Of a stretch of 10,823 nucleotides of DNA, positions 1 through 7,282 are shown one piece after another. The notes under the pieces are model-generated. The model was not told the origin of the DNA, did no database searches, and worked only from the letters and a program-made list of their open reading frames with translations. A program made the translations under genes and the position numbers. Position 1 is the first letter of the stretch, and each line of letters opens with the position of its first letter. Origin of the DNA: Paludibacteraceae bacterium. GTDB taxonomy: Bacteria > Bacteroidota > Bacteroidia > Bacteroidales > Paludibacteraceae. The stretch is from contig JAFYMM010000357.1 of NCBI GenBank assembly GCA_017550055.1, positions 1 to 10,823 on the forward strand, given 5' to 3'.

Positions 1-471
1 ATTGCCGATCCAACTAAATCTCAAACTCTCACTGAATGGACAAAAGAGAAAACAAATGGAGCTATTGATTTGGCTAAATATATGACTTATACAGATGATA
101 ATGGTCAGTTAATGCTTGCTGAAGGTGCAGCAAAATTATCTGCAGACGGTTCTCGCTATATGACAAACCAATATAATGGCTTCGGTGGCAATCAACGTTA
201 TGAAACATATATCGTTCAATTGGCAGGTGCAACTTCAGTAGATGTTATTTCTGATAATAATATCGCAGTTTATCCAAATCCAACATCAGGAGTGTTGAAT
301 TTCTCTGAAGAGTTGTCAAATGTTGAAGTGTTTGATATTGTAGGACGTTGTGTATATTCTTCAACTTCAGTTGAAAAATCAATTAATCTTAGTGGTATGA
401 CTGCAGGTGCATATTTCCTTGTAGCGGACTACGAAGGTACAAGAGTAAGTGTGAAATTTATAGTAAAATAA
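1..471 (+). CDS. T9SS-secreted type A surface protein, C-terminal part (5' truncated by window)
   Basis: The reading frame is open from base 1, so the gene begins upstream and only the last 156 residues are visible. The final ~70 residues form a T9SS type A sorting domain: a YPNPTSG motif, a beta-rich VEVFDIVGR segment, then the GAYFLV and VKFIVK strands. Such tails direct export across the outer membrane and are cleaved or attached to the surface. The preceding stretch, with NGAIDLAKYM and QYNGFGGNQRYET, aligns closely with the end of the complete protein at 2701-4245 (NGAINLADYM, QYNGFGDNMRYET), so the two are paralogues. By that homology the missing part is probably the same propeller-like ectodomain. 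A strong terminator follows immediately. Secretion assignment is firm; molecular function is unknown. Confidence 0.9.
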   Translation: MADPTKSQTLTEWTKEKTNGAIDLAKYMTYTDDNGQLMLAEGAAKLSADGSRYMTNQYNGFGGNQRYETYIVQLAGATSVDVISDNNIAVYPNPTSGVLNFSEELSNVEVFDIVGRCVYSSTSVEKSINLSGMTAGAYFLVADYEGTRVSVKFIVK

Positions 472-484
472 TAAAGTATTTATT

Positions 485-522
485 AGGTGTGGTGAATATT
501 TTTTCACTACACCTGTTTTTTT
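485..522 (+). terminator. Intrinsic terminator after the first type A gene
   Basis: A 12-bp stem (485-496 with 503-514, one G:U pair) with a 6-nt loop is followed by a run of seven T at 516-522. Only eight bases separate the T run from the ATG of the next gene at 531, so this hairpin also sits directly in front of that gene's start. Confidence 0.85.
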
Positions 523-530
523 AGGTTATT

Positions 531-2675
531 ATGAAAAAAATATATTCAATTATTTGTGCATTATGCGTTATGCATTGTGCATTTATTCAGGCTCAAACTG
601 AGTGTTCTACTATTGCTGAAGTTAAGGCTTTGGCTGATGGAACTGAATGTGTATATAAAGGTACAGCAACTACAACGTTTTATGATGGCTATAACGGGGT
701 AGTTATGCAAGATGCTACAGGTACAATTTTGTTGCAAAGTAGCTATTTGTCAGAAGCCAATGCAACAACTGTTAAGGCTGGCATGGAAATTACTAACGTA
801 AAAGGTACTTTCACTGCTGAAAATAGTTCGTATATGACAAATATTGCTGTGAAAAAGGCAGATATTGCGAATATTCAAGTGTTGAATGAAAATGCAACAT
901 TTGCAGTAAATACAATTGATTTTGATGTTTATATGAGCAATATTGAGCAATATAGTGGTGTGCCTGTTAAGTTTGAAAATGTAAATATCCGTACTGTCGA
1001 AGGTACAAGTTTGTATGAGATATATTCGTTGACAACTGACAATAAATTGACTGTTTCTTTCACTAATGCAATGGGGTATATAGTTCCTGCGCGTGCAACA
1101 TTTTCTGGATTGCTTAGTGCTGATTGGTCTGGCAAGATTTTCCGTGTTTCTTCTGCTAAAGATATTATTCCTTTTGCATATTATACCCTCAATAATTTGA
1201 AAGTAGGTATTTCTAGTGTAACAACTCAAGAGTATGAATTGCTTGATACTTTCACTGTTACTAATGTAGTGAATCAAGGAGCTCAAAAAGTTGTTTATAT
1301 ACAAGAAGAGGCTAAACGTCAAAATTATGGTTTGCGTGTTGTTGTATCTTCTTCAACTGAAGTTAAAAATGGAGATAGAATTACTGGTTTGGTTGGTACA
1401 TTCGAGCCTTATGTGAAAGGCGAAAATCAAAAGAGTGCAACATTAACTCAATCTGCAACTAAACCTGTGAAAGTAGTAGCTTCGGGTGCGGTTTCTCGAG
1501 TATTATCTAACTATATTTATACATTGACTGATAATAAAATGCAAAATGCTTATTTGTATGATGCAACTTTATTGAGTTTGTCAGGTGGTGTTGTTACTAA
1601 AAATAGTGATAACTCTTATAGTTATGTTGTTGAAAATGAAAATGGACAAGGTCAAAAGTCAATTGCCATTAAAGTGGCAAATATGGATGACATGTCAGAG
1701 TATGAGGGAAAATCTTGTCCTGTGCAAGGTGTACTTGATGTTGCTGCAACATATCCAGAAAATGCTCTAACTTTGATTCTTCGTGGTCCTGCTGATTTCT
1801 TGGAATCGAATGTTAAATTTAATACACTTGCTGAACTTATTGCTGCTGGAGAACCTGCTGGGTCAAGTATGACATATGAATTAAAAAATCCAGTCCTCGT
1901 AACTTATAAATTCGAAAAAGGTGGTGGTGAAAATTCATATACTACATATTTCTTTATGGTTCAAGATAATACAGCTGGTATAGTTGTAAGCCTTGGTACA
2001 AAAGCAATGGAAAATATAAAAATTGGTGATAGTATTACTGGGCTTCGTGGTGTATTTAGCAATATGCGTGGTATGACTACTAATATTTTGGATGTAGATG
2101 AAGTTTTGCGTGAAGAAATCAAAGTGCAAAGTTCTGATAATAACATAGAGCCTATTGAAGTAACTATTGCTGAATTACTTGCTAATAAAGGTAAATATTC
2201 AAATAGAGTAGTTATTCTTCGCAATGTTCAAAATGTTCAACAAGAGAATACAAATGCAGATGGCTCTATTTGGTATGATTATTATTTCTCTCAAAATGGA
2301 GCTAATATGGATTATACCCTTAATGCTGATGGTAAGCCATATTTCACATTATATGATTATATGGATATTACAGGTGTTGTTGATGATCGTATTATAGGAA
2401 CAACCTATTCTGTATGGCCTCTTAGTCAAGAGCATATAGTTGAGCGTGAACCAAATGGTTGTGAATATATTGATGCAAATGCACGTATCTATTCTGTAAA
2501 TCAAACAATTTTTATAGAAACTAACGAAGGCGCAAATATTTCATTATATACACTACAAGGTCAATGTATATATACAACAAAAGCAACTGATATCACTACA
2601 CAAATATCAAATATTGCAGAAAGATATGTAATTGTTCTTGTTGATAATGTAGCTTATAAACTTATTGTTAAGTAA
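531..2675 (+). CDS. Secreted type B protein with three OB-fold-like module pairs and a divergent T9SS-like tail
   Basis: The 714-residue product opens with a signal peptide (MKKIYSI, Cys/Leu-rich core, cleavage near IQAQ|TEC). Three modules follow, at about residues 24-217, 218-425 and 429-637. Each seems to have a first half with a TIAE-V/L-K...GTATTTF...VMQDATGTILL pattern and a second half with a TIAELLANKGKYSNRVV pattern. This resembles the OB-fold-like DUF5689/YhcR-type domains of Bacteroidetes surface proteins (recognition by pattern only). Residues ~650-714 have the strand pattern of a T9SS tail (ISLYTLQGQCIY ... YKLIVK) but lack PNP, and the usual GxY reads ERYV. It is a paralogue of the protein at 4409-7147. 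The gene starts eight bases after a terminator and lies 25 bp upstream of 2701. Function is unknown; an adhesive or ligand-binding role is inference. Confidence 0.88.
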   Translation: MKKIYSIICALCVMHCAFIQAQTECSTIAEVKALADGTECVYKGTATTTFYDGYNGVVMQDATGTILLQSSYLSEANATTVKAGMEITNVKGTFTAENSSYMTNIAVKKADIANIQVLNENATFAVNTIDFDVYMSNIEQYSGVPVKFENVNIRTVEGTSLYEIYSLTTDNKLTVSFTNAMGYIVPARATFSGLLSADWSGKIFRVSSAKDIIPFAYYTLNNLKVGISSVTTQEYELLDTFTVTNVVNQGAQKVVYIQEEAKRQNYGLRVVVSSSTEVKNGDRITGLVGTFEPYVKGENQKSATLTQSATKPVKVVASGAVSRVLSNYIYTLTDNKMQNAYLYDATLLSLSGGVVTKNSDNSYSYVVENENGQGQKSIAIKVANMDDMSEYEGKSCPVQGVLDVAATYPENALTLILRGPADFLESNVKFNTLAELIAAGEPAGSSMTYELKNPVLVTYKFEKGGGENSYTTYFFMVQDNTAGIVVSLGTKAMENIKIGDSITGLRGVFSNMRGMTTNILDVDEVLREEIKVQSSDNNIEPIEVTIAELLANKGKYSNRVVILRNVQNVQQENTNADGSIWYDYYFSQNGANMDYTLNADGKPYFTLYDYMDITGVVDDRIIGTTYSVWPLSQEHIVEREPNGCEYIDANARIYSVNQTIFIETNEGANISLYTLQGQCIYTTKATDITTQISNIAERYVIVLVDNVAYKLIVK
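557..584 (+). repeat. Four-unit 7-bp tandem repeat inside the signal-peptide coding region
   Basis: The units are TGCATTA, TGCGTTA, TGCATTG and TGCATTT, perfectly spaced at 7 bp. Because 7 is not a multiple of 3, the frame rotates through the unit and encodes the Cys/Ala/Leu/Met/His-rich hydrophobic core of the signal peptide. The unit is a variant of the intergenic heptamer at 7207-7241. Confidence 0.8.
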
Positions 2676-2700
2676 TTGTTTAATAAAAAATAAGATTTTT

Positions 2701-4245
2701 ATGAAAAAAATATATTCAATCATCTGTACTTTATGTATTGTGAATTGTGCATTAATTCAAGCACAATCAATTGAAATTATGCGTGAAGGTGCTGCTTTTG
2801 CAATTATCTCGCCAAGCGCAAAATATATAGCAGGTAATATTAGTGATTATGCTGTTTATTATGGTTTAGAGTCAAAAGTGGCTAAAACTCTTGAAGGTGA
2901 AATGTTGGATGATGGTGGATGTTTTGTGTGGGATTTGAACGATTTAGGTCAACTTGCTGTGGATTGGAAAAAACAAGCAGCTATTTGGACTGAAACTGAT
3001 GGCTATACTATTTTGCCACATCCAGAAGGGTTAACTAAGGACGAAAAAGCTTATAGTGCAGTGCGTTGTATTACAAATGATGGTAAAACTCTTGTGGTTT
3101 CTTTTGCTGACCCAACAACAAGTGTTTATGTTTATACATTAGGCGAAGATGGTAATTATTCGATGGAGAAACTTCCAATGCCAACAGAAGACCCTATTTT
3201 CCATCAAGTTCCACAGTTTGCTGCACCAATGGGTATAAATGATGATGCAACTCGCATTATGGGACGTTATCGTATAGATACTGGTCTTGAAGAATTACCA
3301 TTTGTTTGGGAAAAAGATGAAAATGGTAAATGGAATCTTCGTTGGGTAGCTCTTAATTTTATCGTAAAAGGTGGTGAAACTGATGCTGTATATCCAGGAG
3401 AATTTGAATTTGATGGTTCAAATTTTGACGTAGAATCTGGAGAATGGCAAGAGGAATATGATAAAGCATGGGCTGAATATGACCAATTATGGCTTGATTA
3501 TGAGGCAACTCTCCGTGCTAGTGCAACAGGTTACTATTATAATGCAAAAGGTAGTCTTTCTGGTATGCGTATGAGCCGTAATGGTAAATATGCCAATGCG
3601 CAAATTTCTTATGAATTAACAAACGAAACATATCCTGCTGTTATAGATATTGATGCAGACACTGTTTATGTGTTTACATGTCGTCCTGGTGGTGGATGTG
3701 TATCTGTAACAAATGAAGGTGTAATCTCTATTTTGGCTGTATTATCTGATTTCTCATGGTCTTATGTGTCATCTATTGATAATCCTAAAGTGGATATGAC
3801 AATTACAGAATACACAATGCAACGCACTAATGGAGCAATAAACCTTGCTGATTATATGATATACGAAACACCAAATGGTCCACAATTGGCAGAAGGTAAT
3901 GCTCATCTTGCTTGTTATGGTGATGGTTTTGTTTCTTGGCAATATAACGGATTTGGTGACAATATGCGCTATGAAACTATTGTTGTTAAATTCGATGGTC
4001 CAGTAGATAACGAAACTATTTATTCTCCAGAGTTAGAGATATTCCCAAATCCAACAAAAGGTGTATTAAATATATCAGAAGAATTGACCGATGTGCAAAT
4101 ATTTGACCTCACAGGTCGTGTGATTTATGCTGCACCTATTGTTCAAACTACTATTGACTTGTCAAATATTGTTAGTGGAACATATCTTCTTGTTGCTAAT
4201 AAGCAAGGTCAAAAAGTAAGTGCAAAAATCATGATTAATAGATAA
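2701..4245 (+). CDS. T9SS-secreted type A protein, propeller-like ectodomain with PNP sorting tail
   Basis: The ATG at 2701 is chosen over an in-frame TTG at 2665 because it begins directly at a signal peptide (MKKIYSI ... IQAQ) and the longer version would overlap the previous gene. The product is 514 residues. Repeated blade-like strands such as AAIWTETDGYTIL, NDDATRIMGRYR, LPFVWEKDENGKW and MSRNGKYANAQIS suggest a beta-propeller of the kind seen in HAF-repeat-like proteins; this is inference from pattern. An acidic, aromatic insertion lies at about residues 223-272. Residues ~443-514 form a T9SS type A sorting domain with FPNPTKG, VQIFDLTGR and GTYLLV. It is a paralogue of the truncated gene at 1-471. 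It is probably co-transcribed with the type B gene 25 bp upstream and is closed by a terminator at 4269. No enzymatic motif is seen. Confidence 0.9.
   Translation: MKKIYSIICTLCIVNCALIQAQSIEIMREGAAFAIISPSAKYIAGNISDYAVYYGLESKVAKTLEGEMLDDGGCFVWDLNDLGQLAVDWKKQAAIWTETDGYTILPHPEGLTKDEKAYSAVRCITNDGKTLVVSFADPTTSVYVYTLGEDGNYSMEKLPMPTEDPIFHQVPQFAAPMGINDDATRIMGRYRIDTGLEELPFVWEKDENGKWNLRWVALNFIVKGGETDAVYPGEFEFDGSNFDVESGEWQEEYDKAWAEYDQLWLDYEATLRASATGYYYNAKGSLSGMRMSRNGKYANAQISYELTNETYPAVIDIDADTVYVFTCRPGGGCVSVTNEGVISILAVLSDFSWSYVSSIDNPKVDMTITEYTMQRTNGAINLADYMIYETPNGPQLAEGNAHLACYGDGFVSWQYNGFGDNMRYETIVVKFDGPVDNETIYSPELEIFPNPTKGVLNISEELTDVQIFDLTGRVIYAAPIVQTTIDLSNIVSGTYLLVANKQGQKVSAKIMINR
2727..2754 (+). repeat. 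Degenerate four-unit 7-bp repeat in the second signal-peptide coding region
   Basis: The units TACTTTA, TGTATTG, TGAATTG and TGCATTA sit at the same offset from the start codon as the array at 557-584. They encode the hydrophobic core of this signal peptide. Confidence 0.7.
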
Positions 4246-4268
4246 TTATATAGGTGTTTTTAATGATT

Positions 4269-4298
4269 AAAGGGAGGTGTATATCATCTCCCTTTTTT
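4269..4298 (+). terminator. Intrinsic terminator after the second type A gene
   Basis: A stem of GGGAGGTG (4272-4279) pairs with CATCTCCC (4285-4292), with one G:U pair and a 5-nt TATAT loop. The stem is extended by A:T pairs and followed by six T at 4293-4298. It lies 23 bp after the stop at 4245. Confidence 0.9.
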
Positions 4299-4334
4299 GT
4301 TTTAAGTAATAAGATAAAATAAGTTTTATTGGAT

Positions 4335-4365
4335 TTTGTACTTTATAAAAAAAATGGTAACTTTG
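4335..4365 (+). promoter_or_regulatory. Bacteroidetes-type promoter for the gene at 4409
   Basis: TTTG at 4335-4338 and TAACTTTG at 4358-4365 match the known Bacteroidetes -33 (TTTG) and -7 (TAnnTTTG) elements with a 19-bp spacer, inside the usual 19-21 range. Transcription would start near 4371, giving an AT-rich leader of about 38 nt without a Shine-Dalgarno site. It lies between the terminator at 4269 and the ATG at 4409. Confidence 0.8.
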
Positions 4366-4408
4366 CACTTCAATAAAGTTTTGAAAATAATTGATAAAAT
4401 ATTGATTT

Positions 4409-7147
4409 ATGAACAAAAATTTAATTTTAATTCTTGCTATTTTGTATAGCGCATTGACGTTTGCTCAAACAACATGTTCAACTATTGCTGAAATTAAATC
4501 TCAACCTGATGGAACTGCTATTGTTTTTCAAGGTGCAGCAATGACTACTTATCATCAAGGTGAATTGAGTGGTATTTCTTATGGTGTAAATGGTATTTTA
4601 ATGCAAGATGCTACAGGTGTTATTCTTTTGAAAAATGCAGCATTTAAGGCAACTTCTACTACCTATAATGATTCAACTAGAACTAGTTATCTTGCTCATT
4701 TGGGCGGTACTGAAATTACCAAAATCGTAGGTACATTCAAAAAAGCAACATCTGATTTGCCTGATAGAATTGAATTTTCTGGTAATTCAGAGTTAAGACA
4801 AGTGACAACTAGCTCTAATGGAAATGAAATTCCATATCAATCTGTTGCTTTGTCTGATTTTTTGGCATCTCCTGCCGATTATGAGTTATTGTCTATTGCT
4901 ATTAATACAGATGAAGTTGTGAAAGAGGGCTCTAAAATGTATTTTAAATTAGGAGACAAACGAGTTGAGTTAAAACCATATTTTACTGTGGTTAATTCAT
5001 CATTCCCTAAGGGAGCTGTATATTATGGATTCTGTGAAAACTATAAGGGTAATTATCGCTTCTCTATTGAAACACGTAAATATATTTTACCATCATCATT
5101 CAGTAATATTGTGGATATGTATAATTTTACTGATGATTCAAATAGTTCAATCGTGTCGAATTGTGAAGTTGAGATTAAGGAACCTGTATTAGTTAATTAT
5201 GCAGAAACAGAAGCTACAAAAATTAATTATTACGTTCAGTCATCTTATTTGAAACAAACAAAGGGTTTTGTGTTTTCAGTTGACAAAAATAGTAATATTG
5301 TATTTGAAGCTGGTGATAGTATTGTTGGATTAAAAGGTCATTATAGCAAGTATAAGTTAGATAATGGAGTGTCTGTGCCAACTACTTTCGCTATAAAAGA
5401 TAGTGATTTGTCAGAGATTAAGGTGGTTAATAATAAAAATTCATTGACTTTTAGAGAAACTAAAATTACAACCATAAAAGGTGATATTTCAAAACATGAA
5501 GGTCAATTAGTTGCTTTGCCTCGAGGCGAAATTAAAAAAGCTGGGGATAAATATTTCTTCTGTACTCTAAAATCTAGTTCTTCTAGCTATGATTCTATTA
5601 GAGTGGTTATTAAAGATGCAACTGATTTATCACGTTTTGTGGATGTAGAGGCTGTGATTGGTGGTGTTTTCTCTCTTATGTCAGGAGAGCCAACAATCAT
5701 ATTGCGTTCTTCAAAGGATATTATAACAGATGATATTGTTTTTGAATCTATTGGTGAAATGATAGCCTCAGGAACTCCTATTGTGGCGGATATTATATAT
5801 GAATTATCTAATCCTGTTTTAGTTACATATAAGTATGCAAATGAAGACAAAGGTTTGTATGGCTTGTACTTGCAAGATTCAACTGGTGCAATTCTATGTA
5901 AAACAAATGGGGTTGTTGCAAATGTAAATGTGGGTGATTCTATTGTGGGCATAAAAGGTATATTCCATTTTGGAAATCGTCAATATGAAGTTGGGCATTA
6001 TTTGAATGTAGAAGATATGGCTTCTATTAAAGTTGTTAATAATAATAATGAATCACAACCAACGGTTGTAACTTTAAGTCAAATTATTAATGATCCAATA
6101 GCGTATGCTTCACATTTGGTTAAGGTAGAAAATATTGAAACAATAACTAGATTTGGTGTTTCTCAAGGTACTCCTTATGAAACAAATGTCATTTATCAAG
6201 ATGGTTCTTCATTGACTGTAGTTTGGCCAAATATGTATGATGAAATGGAGGTTGTTGGTGTTGTTGAATATGGTGTTATGGGACAAAGACTTACAATATT
6301 CCCTATTGAAGTTAAAGATATCACTAAAGAATTTAATGGTACTTGTCGTCGAATTGTAGATATTAAGAAACTTGCAGCAGGTACAGAATTTACGTATGTA
6401 GGTGATGCTACAACAACATTTACTGATTATGAAAATGGTATCCTTGTTCAAGATTACACAGGAGGTATTCTTCTTAAGAATGCTAAACTTGGTGATAAAG
6501 GAGATGCGGAAATAAAATCTGGTACGTTAATTACCAATATTAAAGGTAAATATTATCCTGCTTCAGGTGATATTCTTTCTTGTATTGAAATTGCGGATGT
6601 AGATATTGCAAATATTGTAGTAAAAGAGGAGAATGTTGATTTTGAATGTAGAAATTCGGATGTTAATTCTCTTAATATTTTCTATGATAAATATCTTGAA
6701 GGCGAGGCTCTTGTTTTTGTAGCTGCTAATATTAAAAAGAGTGAGTCTGGAAATTATGTAATTACATTCTCTTATTATGAAGGTTCTGACGAGAAAATTA
6801 TTACACTTCCTGCTATAGCGAAAGGTTATGTTGATATTGCAAAATTTGAACTTGTAGGTTATGCTCGTAAATTCAATGGTGTATTAACATTTGTAATGGT
6901 GGGAGATCAAGATTCAGACAAAGTAGATATTGACGGTGAAGTTATAATTCGTGATGTGTTTGTCTCTTCTAATGGCGAATTATTTGCCCCAGAAGCAATA
7001 AAACTTGAGGTGTATGATATCAATGGTAGAATTTTGGTTGTTAATGAATCTTCTCAACTGAATTTATCTTTCTTGAATAAAGGTGTTTATTTGGTGCGTT
7101 CTATTTATAATGATACCACAACTCAAATAACAAAAATTGTTCGTTAA
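4409..7147 (+). CDS. Large secreted type B protein with four OB-fold-like module pairs and a T9SS-like tail
   Basis: The 912-residue product has a signal peptide (MNKNLILILAILYSALTFAQ, cleavage after AQ). Four modules follow at about residues 22-225, 235-438, 443-638 and 646-838. The first three correspond in order to the three modules of the protein at 531-2675; for example, ELSNPVLVTYKY in module 3 matches ELKNPVLVTYKF there. The fourth resembles module 1 (DATTTF, LVQDYTGGILLKNA, DIANIVV) and starts after NGTC, recalling the TECSTIAE start of module 1. The last ~67 residues (KLEVYDINGRIL ... GVYLVRSIY ... KIVR) have T9SS tail strands but no PNP. Modules resemble OB-fold-like DUF5689/YhcR-type domains by pattern only. 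The gene is monocistronic, with its own promoter at 4335-4365 and terminator at 7159. No catalytic residues are recognised; function is unknown. Confidence 0.9.
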   Translation: MNKNLILILAILYSALTFAQTTCSTIAEIKSQPDGTAIVFQGAAMTTYHQGELSGISYGVNGILMQDATGVILLKNAAFKATSTTYNDSTRTSYLAHLGGTEITKIVGTFKKATSDLPDRIEFSGNSELRQVTTSSNGNEIPYQSVALSDFLASPADYELLSIAINTDEVVKEGSKMYFKLGDKRVELKPYFTVVNSSFPKGAVYYGFCENYKGNYRFSIETRKYILPSSFSNIVDMYNFTDDSNSSIVSNCEVEIKEPVLVNYAETEATKINYYVQSSYLKQTKGFVFSVDKNSNIVFEAGDSIVGLKGHYSKYKLDNGVSVPTTFAIKDSDLSEIKVVNNKNSLTFRETKITTIKGDISKHEGQLVALPRGEIKKAGDKYFFCTLKSSSSSYDSIRVVIKDATDLSRFVDVEAVIGGVFSLMSGEPTIILRSSKDIITDDIVFESIGEMIASGTPIVADIIYELSNPVLVTYKYANEDKGLYGLYLQDSTGAILCKTNGVVANVNVGDSIVGIKGIFHFGNRQYEVGHYLNVEDMASIKVVNNNNESQPTVVTLSQIINDPIAYASHLVKVENIETITRFGVSQGTPYETNVIYQDGSSLTVVWPNMYDEMEVVGVVEYGVMGQRLTIFPIEVKDITKEFNGTCRRIVDIKKLAAGTEFTYVGDATTTFTDYENGILVQDYTGGILLKNAKLGDKGDAEIKSGTLITNIKGKYYPASGDILSCIEIADVDIANIVVKEENVDFECRNSDVNSLNIFYDKYLEGEALVFVAANIKKSESGNYVITFSYYEGSDEKIITLPAIAKGYVDIAKFELVGYARKFNGVLTFVMVGDQDSDKVDIDGEVIIRDVFVSSNGELFAPEAIKLEVYDINGRILVVNESSQLNLSFLNKGVYLVRSIYNDTTTQITKIVR

Positions 7148-7158
7148 TATTCAATTTT

Positions 7159-7190
7159 AGAGACGTAATATTTATTACGTCTCTTTTTTT
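7159..7190 (+). terminator. Intrinsic terminator after the second type B gene
   Basis: AGAGACGTAAT at 7159-7169 pairs perfectly with ATTACGTCTCT at 7174-7184 around a short 4-nt loop. A run of seven T ends at 7190. The hairpin lies 11 bp after the stop codon. Confidence 0.92.
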
Positions 7191-7206
7191 ATGCAAATTA
7201 ACAAAA

Positions 7207-7241
7207 ATTATGAATTATAAATTATGTATTATGAATTAAAA
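7207..7241 (+). repeat. Intergenic 7-bp tandem repeat (ATTATGA family)
   Basis: Five contiguous units are seen: ATTATGA, ATTATAA, ATTATGT, ATTATGA and a decayed ATTAAAA. The array lies directly upstream of the -7 element of the downstream promoter, and its third unit provides the TATG at the expected -33 position. Confidence 0.85.
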
Positions 7242-7253
7242 TCATTAACTTAG
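7223..7253 (+). promoter_or_regulatory. Probable promoter for the DjlA-like/S41 peptidase operon
   Basis: TAACTTAG at 7246-7253 differs from the Bacteroidetes -7 consensus TAnnTTTG at one position. TATG at 7223-7226 sits 19 bp upstream as a three-of-four match to TTTG. The segment TAACTTAGCACTTTAAT (7246-7262) matches 15 of 17 bases of the promoter at 4358-4374, which supports the call. The leader would be about 20-25 nt. Confidence 0.6.
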
Positions 7254-7282
7254 CACTTTAATTCAGATAGGTATATTTTGCA

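Noticed and set aside
531..600. Lipoprotein signal for the type B protein, because Cys residues lie near the cleavage region
   Set aside because: No lipobox of the L-[AST]-[GA]-C type precedes these Cys residues, and an AQ cleavage site typical of signal peptidase I is present.
750..1322. Minus-strand open frame of 190 codons opposite the first type B gene
   Set aside because: It lies wholly inside a well-supported + strand gene, has a Cys/Ile/Asn-rich composition typical of reverse reads of AT-rich genes, and shows no domain, promoter or leader.
2665..2700. Upstream TTG start extending the type A gene by 12 residues
   Set aside because: It would place a polar stretch before a normal signal peptide and overlap the preceding gene; the ATG at 2701 fits better.
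5587..5952. Minus-strand open frame of 121 codons opposite the large type B gene
   Set aside because: It is the reverse of Thr/Ser/Ile-rich module DNA whose + strand reading aligns with paralogous modules; no independent evidence of coding.
7207..7241. CRISPR array or mobile-element end
   Set aside because: Units are only 7 bp and contiguous, with no spacers, terminal inverted repeats or transposase nearby.
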